A stretch of 20,921 nt of DNA from an uncultured Oscillospiraceae bacterium (GTDB taxonomy: Bacteria > Bacillota > Clostridia > Oscillospirales > Ruminococcaceae): assembly GCA_950097605.1 (NCBI GenBank), contig CATNEU010000003.1, positions 1-20,921 on the forward strand, read 5' to 3'. Each line of letters starts with the position of its first letter. Position 1 is the stretch's first letter. The position numbers and the translations under genes are program-made. Below the pieces are notes generated by a model. That model saw only the letters and a list, made by a program, of their open reading frames with translations. It was not told where the DNA came from and did no database searches. Positions 7,604 through 14,715 of the stretch are shown in pieces.

Positions 7604-7632
7604 TTGACATGGAAATCAAAACAAGGTATATT
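7604..7632 (+). promoter_or_regulatory. Promoter of the surface-protein gene
   Basis: TTGACA (7604-7609), 17 bases, TATATT (7627-7632). The expected start near 7639 gives a leader of about 140 bases to the ATG at 7782. Confidence 0.85.
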
Positions 7633-7721
7633 AATAGAAAAAGACATGATTTTCTAAATTTGATGCACATTTCGGAAGTTCTGAAAATGGCAGAAGCATT
7701 GGAAAATCAGTAGGACTGTAC

Positions 7722-7755
7722 GCAGGCGCCGGCACAATCGCGGTGGTGCGCCTGC
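7722..7755 (+). other. Leader hairpin of the surface-protein gene
   Basis: GCAGGCGC (7722-7729) pairs with GCGCCTGC (7748-7755) around an 18-base loop, ending 12 bases before the ribosome site region. GC-rich in an otherwise AT-rich leader. It may act on RNA stability or translation; no known riboswitch class was recognised. Confidence 0.4.
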
Positions 7756-7781
7756 TCTGACGGAAAGAGGAGAGGAAGAAT

Positions 7782-8960
7782 ATGAAATTAAAACAAAAAA
7801 TCTGTTCGGCACTTGTGGCGTCTGCGCTTTTGCTGTCGATGTATGCGGTCTCGGCGTCGGCTTCCGCCGCGCAGAATTTTGCAGATTCGCTGCCGCCGGT
7901 GGCGGATATCAATCCCGACGCTCCAGATATTGATTTTGAAGTGACTAGGGAAGACCTGAAATTTTGTCTGGAGTATTTTGAGAAACTGAATCCCCTAGAC
8001 ATTGCGGACGAGAGCTATGCTGCGATTAAAGCAGAGGCAAATAAGATCCAAGAACTTCTGAAAAAAGAAAATTTGACGCAGGAGGAGATGGCGTCCGCTC
8101 TTGAAGGGTTCTTCCTTTCTCTGCACAATGCGCTGTATAGCAGAGACTATATCGCTAGAGATATGGAAAATATAGATACTTGGTATGCAGAAGAAATTGA
8201 CGAGAGCCTTTACAGAGAAGACAGTCTTGCAGCGCTTAAAGAGGCGATGCAGAATGTCCATGCCCTGCTGGCTGACCCCAATAGCAATATTGAGGAGCTC
8301 AACACCGCTTATCAGGCGGTATACCAGGCAATCTTAAATCTGGACTATAAGACCGTCAGCAGCGCAAAAGGGCTGCTGGGCGCTGTTATTCAGTATTTCG
8401 ACGGAAATCCTGAAAATTGCTTCTATGGCACTGGCAGTGAAGCCTTCCGACCGATTTTTGCAGAGATCAAAGCGGTTTATACGGATAAGGACGCAACGGA
8501 CGAAGAACTCAGCGACGCGCTGCTTGAGCTGATCAGATCCGCAAAGATCTGCGGCCTTTCCAATACGGGCGTGAGTGGAATTGCTGTTGCAATCAACAAC
8601 TTTGTAAAGGATACCGTGAAATTATCCAAGTATCCCGAAGCGCTTGTTACGGAATACCGTGGCGCCATTGGGGAACTAAAAAAAGTGCTCTCGGATAAAG
8701 AGTTTTTGTCGGACAAAATTATTGCTGCGGTAAACAGGCTCGGAAGCTCTGTCGACGCATTGTTCACTTACAAACTGGAAGAGGAAAAGCCCAAGCCCAA
8801 ACCGCCGATTGTTAAACCCGACAACGATAAAAAGCCGAACAACCAAAGCTCCGGCAGCAAGAACCCGGCAACTGGGGACGCGTCCAACACGGCGCTGCCG
8901 CTTGCCGTTCTGGGCCTCTCCGCAGTGGCGGTTGCCCTTGGCAAAAAGAAAGACAAATAA
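7782..8960 (+). CDS. Secreted, wall-anchored protein with FIVAR-like helical repeats
   Basis: A predicted cell-surface protein of 392 residues. It starts with a Sec signal peptide: KLKQK, then a hydrophobic stretch to about residue 25, with cleavage likely after an ASA motif near 26-30. The body holds about four helical units of 60-70 residues; the second (LADPNSNIEELNTAYQAVYQ) resembles the FIVAR domain of Gram-positive surface proteins. From about residue 330 comes a lysine/proline spacer (KPKPKPPIVKP), then NPATGD at 361-366, a hydrophobic segment and the tail KKKDK. This is the layout of a sortase signal with NPxTG in place of LPxTG, close to the PPxTG/SPxTG signals of some clostridia. 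GGAGAGGA precedes the ATG. It has its own promoter and two terminators downstream. FIVAR modules often sit in adhesins and carbohydrate-active proteins, but no binding or catalytic domain is visible here, so its task is unknown. Confidence 0.85.
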   Translation: MKLKQKICSALVASALLLSMYAVSASASAAQNFADSLPPVADINPDAPDIDFEVTREDLKFCLEYFEKLNPLDIADESYAAIKAEANKIQELLKKENLTQEEMASALEGFFLSLHNALYSRDYIARDMENIDTWYAEEIDESLYREDSLAALKEAMQNVHALLADPNSNIEELNTAYQAVYQAILNLDYKTVSSAKGLLGAVIQYFDGNPENCFYGTGSEAFRPIFAEIKAVYTDKDATDEELSDALLELIRSAKICGLSNTGVSGIAVAINNFVKDTVKLSKYPEALVTEYRGAIGELKKVLSDKEFLSDKIIAAVNRLGSSVDALFTYKLEEEKPKPKPPIVKPDNDKKPNNQSSGSKNPATGDASNTALPLAVLGLSAVAVALGKKKDK

Positions 8961-8996
8961 GCTTCCGCTGTATGGCGGTTGTATAGAAGAGCATGC

Positions 8997-9032
8997 AAAA
9001 GGTTTCGGAAACTGCTTTCCGAAACCTTTTTT
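8997..9032 (+). terminator. Terminator of the surface-protein gene
   Basis: AAAAGGTTTCGGAAA (8997-9011) with its perfect complement (9016-9030), loop CTGC, and T's at 9027-9032. Confidence 0.93.
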
Positions 9033-9044
9033 GCTGAGACCGCA

Positions 9045-9085
9045 AAAACAAGAGGAGCCGCATGCACAGCGGCTCCTCTTGTTTT
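9045..9085. terminator. Terminator of the glycosylation operon (bidirectional)
   Basis: AAAACAAGAGGAGCCGC (9045-9061) with its perfect complement (9069-9085) around a 7-base loop: a 17-bp stem with T runs on both strands. It ends the minus-strand operon 16 bases after its last stop codon and backs up the terminator at 8997. Confidence 0.9.
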
Positions 9086-9101
9086 CTATGCAGAATCTTT
9101 T

Positions 9102-10046
9102 TTAATGGTTTAAGAAGTTTTCAACGATAAATTTCGGGCGTTTTTTGACCTCTTTATAGATCTTCCCAACGTATTCCCCGATCACGCCGAGCGACAGCAA
9201 CTGAATGCCGCCAATCATCCAGATGGACGATATAGTGCCGGTCCAACCGGGCACGGTATACCCAAACAGCTTTACAAAGAAGAAATACAGCAGCGCCAGG
9301 ATGCTGCAAAGAAAGATGATAAAACCGAGCGAGGTGATGATGCGGATGGGCTTGACGGAAAACGAGGTGATGCCGTCGAAGGCAAACGAGAGCATCTTTT
9401 TGAGCGGGTATTTGCTCTCCCCGGCAAAACGCTCGCTGCGCTCGTATTCCACGGTGGACCACTTAAAGCCGATCAGCGGCACGATGCCCCGCAAAAACAG
9501 GTTGCACTCCTCAAAGTGGCTGAGCTCGTCGAGCGCGCGCCTGCTCATCAATCGGTAATCCGCGTGGTTATAGACGATATCCACACCCAGCGCTTTCATC
9601 AGTTTGTAAAAAAACTGTGCGGTACTGCGCTTAAACCAGGAATCGGTTTCCCGTTTGCTGCGCACGCCATAGACGATTTCGCTGCCCTTCTCGTGCTCTT
9701 CCAGCATGCGGTCGATCGCGTCAATGTCGTCTTGCAGGTCGGCGTCGAGGGAGATCGAAAGGTCGCAGTATTCTTTGGCAGTCATAAGGCCGGCCAGCAA
9801 GGCGTTTTGATGACCGCGGTTGCGCGAGAGCTTGAGGCCTGCAATGTCCGTATGCGCCGCGTGCAGCGCCGAAATGATGGCCCAGGTTTGATCCCGGCTG
9901 CCGTCGTCCACAAACAGGATACGGCTGTCTGCGCCGATGCGGTTTTCGTCCCGCAGCCGCGCAAGCTTTTCGGTGAGCCGCTTTGCGGTTTCAGGCAGCA
10001 CCTCCTCCTCATTGTAGCAGGGGACGACAATATACAGCGTTTTCAT
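9102..10046 (-). CDS. Membrane-anchored family 2 glycosyltransferase (DPM1/CsbB/GtrB type)
   Basis: Likely transfers a sugar from a nucleotide sugar to undecaprenyl phosphate on the cytoplasmic face of the membrane. The GT2 fold starts at once with YIVVPCYNEEEVLPET, followed by VDDGSRD, SRNRGHQNALLAG and the metal-binding LDADLQDD. Two membrane helices end the protein (ITSLGFIIFLCSILALLYFF; then a segment around WMIGGIQLLSLGVIGEYVG), as in GtrB, CsbB and YkoT. The ATG at 10046 is the first plausible start: AAAGGAGG lies 12 bases upstream, a little far, and the longer open frame to 10199 has no family resemblance. Length is 314 residues, normal. It is the last gene of the operon, 85 bases after yfhO, with a small 6-bp hairpin (10073-10089) in the gap. 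In B. subtilis the CsbB/YfhO pair adds GlcNAc to lipoteichoic acid, so the same division of labour is likely here. Confidence 0.93.
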   Translation of the reverse strand: MKTLYIVVPCYNEEEVLPETAKRLTEKLARLRDENRIGADSRILFVDDGSRDQTWAIISALHAAHTDIAGLKLSRNRGHQNALLAGLMTAKEYCDLSISLDADLQDDIDAIDRMLEEHEKGSEIVYGVRSKRETDSWFKRSTAQFFYKLMKALGVDIVYNHADYRLMSRRALDELSHFEECNLFLRGIVPLIGFKWSTVEYERSERFAGESKYPLKKMLSFAFDGITSFSVKPIRIITSLGFIIFLCSILALLYFFFVKLFGYTVPGWTGTISSIWMIGGIQLLSLGVIGEYVGKIYKEVKKRPKFIVENFLNH

Positions 10047-10131
10047 AAGACGGGAATACCTCCTTTGGTGCGTGCCGGACCCGCCGGCATGGACGGCCCC
10101 GGTGGGTGAATGGGAACACATGTCCCTGTGT

Positions 10132-12537
10132 TTAGTCTTCAGAAAAGGGTTCGGATTGCTCGTCGGGCAGAGAAACGGGAGGCGGCGCCTGCTGCGCATC
10201 GCGGCGTCGTTTCAGCACGGCAAACGACGCAAGGTAGAGCACAAAGATTCCCAGGGCCGCCAGAGAGACCATCCCACCGGTTTTAAGCCCGGGCGTTTCG
10301 TAATCAAAGCGGATCTCGCTCGTGCCCGGCGGGCACTTCACGGCCATGAACCCGACGTTGACCTTTTCGACCAGAGCGGTTTCGCCGTTTACCGTCGCCG
10401 ACCAACCCTCGTCGTAGGGAACGCTGAAAAATACGAGTTTGCTTGTATCGAGCGTAATTTCTGCGCTGAACCCATGGTTGTCAATCGTAAACGACGAGCA
10501 GGTTTGCCGCTTGCGGTTTGCAACGTCTGCGTCGTAGGCTTCATTGGAGAAGTCGGTCAGCGCATCGTCGGATATCTTTTGCACGGTCTCGCGGTTGCGC
10601 ATCATCTGTTCGGTGGTCAGATAGACGGTCCGCAGCATCGCGCGGTCGCGATAGGTCTCGTTCACGGAGTCGAGCTGTCCTTCGTCCATATAGTAGTCGT
10701 AGGTGAAGCCCATTGGCAGGTAGTTTTGGTTTTCGTAGATTTTGAACCCGTTCTGGCTGTCAAAGTAGGTGAAGCCGTGCATCGGGCTGTACTCCTTGTC
10801 CTCCTCGCAGAACAGGTATTTGACACTGGTGAGCGCACGCAGACCCAGGTGGCTTTGATCCGGCCGCGAGCCGACGCCGCGTTCCACTCCAATCTTTGGA
10901 TAGAACTCCATGACCGAGGCGGGCACGATGCTGTGGAATGCCTGAATCGTGGGCATTTGCCAGAACATGGCCTGGTTGTCCATGCCGTCGTAAACGTCCA
11001 CACGGTAGAATGAATCCTCCGGCAAACTGACTTTATCGCCGCCGCGGATGCCGTTTTGGATCACAAACTGGTCATGGTACGAGTTGGTTTTGCCCGTGGC
11101 GATAAAAAAGATCGAGTAAATCATCGTGATTGCCATGGTAAAACCGGTCAGCATTCGAGCAAACTGCCGGTCCTCGCGCAGGTGCTTGAATAGGATAAAC
11201 ACAATCAACACCGATAGGCCCGCAATGGCGACATAGGCCCAGAACCTCTCGGGATAGGCCTCGATGCCAATGGTCCACTTCCCGTTGACCTTGTTCGGTG
11301 TAAGCCCGATGGCCAGCGAGATCGCCAGCGTGATGCCCGCAGTCCACTTGATACCGGATTCCCAGTCGGCTCCCGCGTCCTCGAGCGCCATGCCCGTTGC
11401 GAGCGCCATAATCAGCACCGGCATATAGAACCAGCGCGCGTAGTAGGCGCTGTTGAACAGAAAAAACATACTGTTGAGGCCTGGAATCAGCGCCATCACC
11501 GTGCAGATGATCAGAAGCCGCTTGATGAAGTGCTTGCCCTTTGTCTTGCAAAGCGCGATTACGCCTGTCATGCCGACGAGCGGCAGCCAGCCGCCGATCG
11601 AAGCCCACTTTGCGTCTGCGTCCGGGAAGAAGTTGGGGCGCGCGGGCAGGTCGGGCGGGAAGAAAAAGGTTTGGAGAATGTTGAAATACCGCTGCTCGTG
11701 GGAATAGACCCAAAAGTTCCAGCCCCAGAGAATATTGTCGGTTCTGGGGTTGCCCAAAATCGCCAGAATCGAGGGCAACAGCAAAAAGGCCGCACCGAGC
11801 AGACCGAGCACCGCTTCAAAGGCCAGCCAGAAAAACTTTTTCAACGTAACCAGAAAGTCTCCGCAGCCGACGCGCACCAAGAAGTAGAGGATTACAAACA
11901 CAACCTGCCCTGCAAAGAAGAAGTAGTTGACAACGCAGTTGAGACAGACCGCAAGCGCGAAAAAACCGCGGCGGTTGTTCTGCATATACTCCTCAAGCGC
12001 GAGCAGCAGCAGCGGGAAGAATGCCATGGGTTCGTGGAAGTGGTTGAAGAACACGTTGTAAATTGAAAAGCCCGAAAAGGCATAGAGCATGCTGCAAAGC
12101 ACCGCGAAGTCGGTGTTTTTGACGAATCTTTTGATAAACGCATAGGCGGTCACGCCGCATACGGACATCTTGAGCACCAGCAGTGGCGCGATCAGATAGG
12201 GCACCACCTCGCTTGGGAACGGGATGGTGAGCCAGAAAAACGGGCTGCCCAGCAGATAGAAGCTATAGGACCCGATGAAGTTGACGCCGAGATCGGTGTT
12301 CCAGTTCCAAAAAAGATTGCCGTCGCGCACCGCGTCGTGCGCCAGGGTGTAAAACGGGATCTGTTGGACGTTGAAGTCGCCATAGAACAAAAAATAGCCG
12401 CCGTCATAGATGATAAACGGCAGAAAGATCACAGCGCCGGTAAGCAGGCAGAGCAGAAAGACGCGCAAATAGCCGTTTTTGGGTTTGGGGGGCGCGTATT
12501 CCGCCGCCGCAGGCGCCGTCCGTGTAAAAATACTCAT
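10132..12537 (-). CDS. yfhO: YfhO-family membrane glycosyltransferase
   Basis: A polytopic GT-C-type protein that takes sugar from an undecaprenyl-phosphate carrier and adds it to an acceptor outside the membrane; in B. subtilis and Listeria the acceptor is lipoteichoic acid. The protein has 801 residues (B. subtilis YfhO is slightly longer). After the first membrane helix comes the family's GDFNVQQIPFYTLAHDAV, with D54 as the likely catalytic acid, then LGVNFIGSYSFYLLGSPFFWL. About a dozen membrane helices follow to residue 470 or so. A large extracellular domain comes next, then a last helix near 770-785 and an acidic cytoplasmic tail. Its ATG overlaps the stop of the upstream GT-C gene by ATGA, so the two are translationally coupled. 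The GT2 enzyme encoded downstream is the expected donor-making partner. The acceptor is not known for this organism. Confidence 0.93.
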   Translation of the reverse strand: MSIFTRTAPAAAEYAPPKPKNGYLRVFLLCLLTGAVIFLPFIIYDGGYFLFYGDFNVQQIPFYTLAHDAVRDGNLFWNWNTDLGVNFIGSYSFYLLGSPFFWLTIPFPSEVVPYLIAPLLVLKMSVCGVTAYAFIKRFVKNTDFAVLCSMLYAFSGFSIYNVFFNHFHEPMAFFPLLLLALEEYMQNNRRGFFALAVCLNCVVNYFFFAGQVVFVILYFLVRVGCGDFLVTLKKFFWLAFEAVLGLLGAAFLLLPSILAILGNPRTDNILWGWNFWVYSHEQRYFNILQTFFFPPDLPARPNFFPDADAKWASIGGWLPLVGMTGVIALCKTKGKHFIKRLLIICTVMALIPGLNSMFFLFNSAYYARWFYMPVLIMALATGMALEDAGADWESGIKWTAGITLAISLAIGLTPNKVNGKWTIGIEAYPERFWAYVAIAGLSVLIVFILFKHLREDRQFARMLTGFTMAITMIYSIFFIATGKTNSYHDQFVIQNGIRGGDKVSLPEDSFYRVDVYDGMDNQAMFWQMPTIQAFHSIVPASVMEFYPKIGVERGVGSRPDQSHLGLRALTSVKYLFCEEDKEYSPMHGFTYFDSQNGFKIYENQNYLPMGFTYDYYMDEGQLDSVNETYRDRAMLRTVYLTTEQMMRNRETVQKISDDALTDFSNEAYDADVANRKRQTCSSFTIDNHGFSAEITLDTSKLVFFSVPYDEGWSATVNGETALVEKVNVGFMAVKCPPGTSEIRFDYETPGLKTGGMVSLAALGIFVLYLASFAVLKRRRDAQQAPPPVSLPDEQSEPFSED

Positions 12538-13832
12538 GCGTTGTCAGACACCTCCAGTGGTACGGATTCCGTGGACGGTAAAACCTCGCTGTTCTCGGCG
12601 CGCACGGCGGGCGGCTCGGACAACAGCGTTTTCACCGAAACATAGAAGGAAAAAACATAGAGCAGGACATTGAGGACCGATAGGACGATGAAGATGGTGT
12701 CGTACTGCACAAACCACGCCGTATCCTGTCCCTGCACGACCCTTGTGAACAAGAAGAATTGATTGAAAAAAACCATTGCCGACTGCAGCAGATAGACCAC
12801 AAAGAGCTGTCCGCTGCGGTTGCGCATGCTGGCGACCAGACAGAAGATCAACGCGGGAATCTGGTAGCGTTCGTGCATCCGGGTCATAAACATGAAAATG
12901 GACTGCATCAGCAGAAACGATACCGTCCAGGGACACCGGGTTTTGCCCTTTGCGTAGGCAAGCACCGTCCCTGCCAGTATGGCCAGCGCAAACACGATTG
13001 AAACAGCCTGGATCGTAATGCTGCCGACAAGCGGCGTATTGTCCAGCACGCCGTTTAAGCCCGACGCGCCATAGATATTGGCCGCGTTGAAGGTGGCATA
13101 GGCGTATTTGCCGAAGCCGCCGAAATAAACCCGCAGCGGCAGATCCCAGCCGCTTTGCAGCATAAAAGGAAGAAACACGAGCAGCCCCGTGGCGGCTCCT
13201 GCGCCGAGCGAAGCCAGCGACTTGGAGAGTTTGTTCTTGCTCAGCAGCTCCAGCAGGAAAACCGGCGCAAAGTAGGCGCACTGGAACTTGGTGAGACAGG
13301 CGAGACCAAACAATACGCCGGCCCAAACTGGCCGCTTGTCCTCGAGCGTATAGAAACAGAGAAGCAGAAAAAAGATCATCAACGAGTCGGTTTGGCCCCA
13401 GTTGGCACAGTTGAAAAGAATGGCGGGATTCACAGCCCAGGTCGCGGCGCAGAGCAGCGCGGCGGCGCGCGAATGGCGACGCAGTACAAAATAGATCAGC
13501 ACAATGGTCGCCGTATCGAAGATGATCGGAAAAAACTTGAGCGCGAGCATCAAATATGGACCAAAACTCTGGATGGCGGGCATCTTCACAAAAAATCCCG
13601 CCAGATAGAGCGGGAACAGATAGAGCGGCGGATAGTCCAGCCGTCTAACGTGGTCATAGGCGTTGAAGAGACCATCGTGCACGCCGGTTGACCAGTCCAC
13701 ATAGTAGTCGAGGTCGAAATAGTGCACGGTATTGTAGGCAGTGCACAGGCGCAGCAGCAATCCAAATGCCACAAAGGCAATCAAAAACAGTGCCACCTGC
13801 TTTTTTCCAATTTTGATTCTGAAAACTTCCAC
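12534..13832 (-). CDS. GT-C mannosyltransferase-like membrane protein (Gpi18-like, COG5542)
   Basis: An integral membrane glycosyltransferase of the GT-C superfamily that probably uses a lipid-linked sugar. After the first helix (VALFLIAFVAFGLLLRL) comes the acidic loop FDLDYYVDWS, the usual site of the catalytic aspartate, then LDYPPLYLFPLY, NWGQTDSLMIFF, LTKFQ and MTRMHERYQIPAL, the block pattern I associate with Gpi18-like mannosyltransferases. Roughly ten membrane helices are visible. I place the start at the GTG at 13832, because AGGGGGA lies about 11 bases upstream and the protein then begins MEVFRIKIGKK just before the first helix (432 residues). The open frame reaches 13937 with an unlikely arginine-rich N-terminus. 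It is the first gene of the operon; its TGA overlaps the yfhO ATG. Sugar and acceptor are unknown. Confidence 0.85.
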   Translation of the reverse strand: MEVFRIKIGKKQVALFLIAFVAFGLLLRLCTAYNTVHYFDLDYYVDWSTGVHDGLFNAYDHVRRLDYPPLYLFPLYLAGFFVKMPAIQSFGPYLMLALKFFPIIFDTATIVLIYFVLRRHSRAAALLCAATWAVNPAILFNCANWGQTDSLMIFFLLLCFYTLEDKRPVWAGVLFGLACLTKFQCAYFAPVFLLELLSKNKLSKSLASLGAGAATGLLVFLPFMLQSGWDLPLRVYFGGFGKYAYATFNAANIYGASGLNGVLDNTPLVGSITIQAVSIVFALAILAGTVLAYAKGKTRCPWTVSFLLMQSIFMFMTRMHERYQIPALIFCLVASMRNRSGQLFVVYLLQSAMVFFNQFFLFTRVVQGQDTAWFVQYDTIFIVLSVLNVLLYVFSFYVSVKTLLSEPPAVRAENSEVLPSTESVPLEVSDNA

Positions 13833-13942
13833 AGCGTCGTTGTCCCCCTGTTCCGGGCCTGTCCCGTTGCGCCGAAGGCCCCGGCGTATATTCCTGTGCA
13901 CCGGGCAGGCAGATATTGATACTAGTATACCATACAAACCCC

Positions 13943-13948
13943 ATTATA
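13943..13948 (-). promoter_or_regulatory. Possible -10 of the glycosylation operon
   Basis: TATAAT on the minus strand, with a start expected near 13936 and a leader of about 100 bases to the GTG at 13832. The -35 at the right spacing is poor (ATAGTT). A second -10-like TATACT lies just downstream. This is the best candidate in the upstream region. Confidence 0.35.
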
Positions 13949-14110
13949 AAAAGTTTTTTACAGGAACTATAGAAACATTTAACAATTTGCGCCGCTGCTG
14001 GGACCGGCCTCCGCCGCTCTGACAGTTGGGTCGTTGTTTTTGCCATATTAATAGGAAAGCGCTGCTTTTTTACAATTTGGATCTTGCATGCCGGTTTTGA
14101 ATGGGATATG
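13949..14110. other. Spacer between the operon promoter and the repeat array
   Basis: No gene or RNA family was recognised. Frames on both strands continue from the repeat array, without ribosome sites or family resemblance. Confidence 0.5.
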
Positions 14111-14493
14111 ATAAACAATAACTGCCGCACGAGAGTGCGGCCCGCGCGGAGGCGCGGCAAACGCGGAGCGTTTGGTTTTTGTTTTTTAACAGGCGTCCCG
14201 CGGCGAATGCCGCGCCATGCGGATGCATGGGCAAATCGGGGATTTGCGGACGCAGTTATAAACAATAACTGCCGCACGAGAATGCGGCCCGCGCGGAGGC
14301 GCGGCAAACGCAGAGCATTTGGTTCTTGTTTTTTAACAAGCGTCCTGCGGCGAATGCCGCGCCATGCGGATGCATGGGCAAATCGGGGATTTGCGGACGC
14401 AGTTTTAAACAATAACTGCCGCACGAGAATGCGGCCCGCGCGGAGGCGCGGCAAACGCGGGGCGTTTGGTTCTTGTTTTTTAACAGGCGTCCC
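14111..14493. repeat. Tandem array of a 147-base hairpin-rich unit (2.6 copies)
   Basis: Copies run 14111-14257, 14258-14404 and 14405 to about 14493 (cut off). The shared start AAACAATAACTGCCGCAC recurs at 14113, 14260 and 14407, an exact 147-base period. Copies 1 and 2 differ at six positions, all transitions. On the plus strand each full unit holds, in order: GCCGCAC-GAGA-GTGCGGC (one pair lost in copies 2 and 3), CCGCGC-GGAG-GCGCGG, CAAACGC-GGA-GCGTTTG, a T-rich stretch, then GCGTCC...GGACGC enclosing GCGGC-GAAT-GCCGC, CATGC-GGAT-GCATG and GCAAATC-GGG-GATTTGC. The joint between units 1 and 2 is itself a hairpin, GCAGTTA/TAACTGC. Because 147 is a multiple of three, long frames stay open on both strands, but none has a ribosome site. 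The array lies between divergent promoters. It could be a structured RNA, a terminator or insulator array, or an interspersed palindromic repeat family. Confidence 0.9.
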
Positions 14494-14629
14494 CCTATAT
14501 GGATGCGAAGAAATTTCACAAAGCGCCTCCATTTTGCGTGGCTCCGCAGCGAGTGTTCCAAATTTTGCGAGGAGATTTGTGGAACCTATACAAATACGGA
14601 CAAATGCTACCCCGCGGATAATTTTAAAT
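14494..14629. other. Flank of the repeat array with further inverted repeats
   Basis: GTTCCA near 14554 and TGGAAC near 14578 form the base of a hairpin with inner AAAT/ATTT pairing. GAAATTTC and CCA...TGG elements lie just before. This may be the outer end of the same repetitive element, because copy 3 of the array stops abruptly where it starts. No gene seen. Confidence 0.4.
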
Positions 14630-14658
14630 TTGACAAAACAGGGGCCTCCATGTAAAAT
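14630..14658 (+). promoter_or_regulatory. Promoter of secA
   Basis: TTGACA (14630-14635), 17 bases, TAAAAT (14653-14658), placing the start near 14665 and leaving a leader of about 50 bases. Confidence 0.85.
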
Positions 14659-14715
14659 ATAGTCTGGGTACATATTGAAGGCTACATTGAACTTTGTTAT
14701 AGAGGTGAACAATTC

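Noticed and set aside
7240..13942. A shared 12-base string, GGGGTTTGTATG (minus strand), upstream of both the XRE gene and the glycosylation operon
   Set aside because: Matches of this length are expected by chance in 20 kb read on both strands, and the positions relative to the promoters differ.
14111..14493. CRISPR array
   Set aside because: The units are joined directly, with no unique spacers, and are 147 bases long.
14084..14662. Open frames of 192 residues (plus) and 352 residues (minus, 13654-14712) across the repeat array
   Set aside because: They stay open because the repeat period is a multiple of three. Both strands are open equally, neither has a ribosome site, and the products are arginine-rich translations of hairpins.
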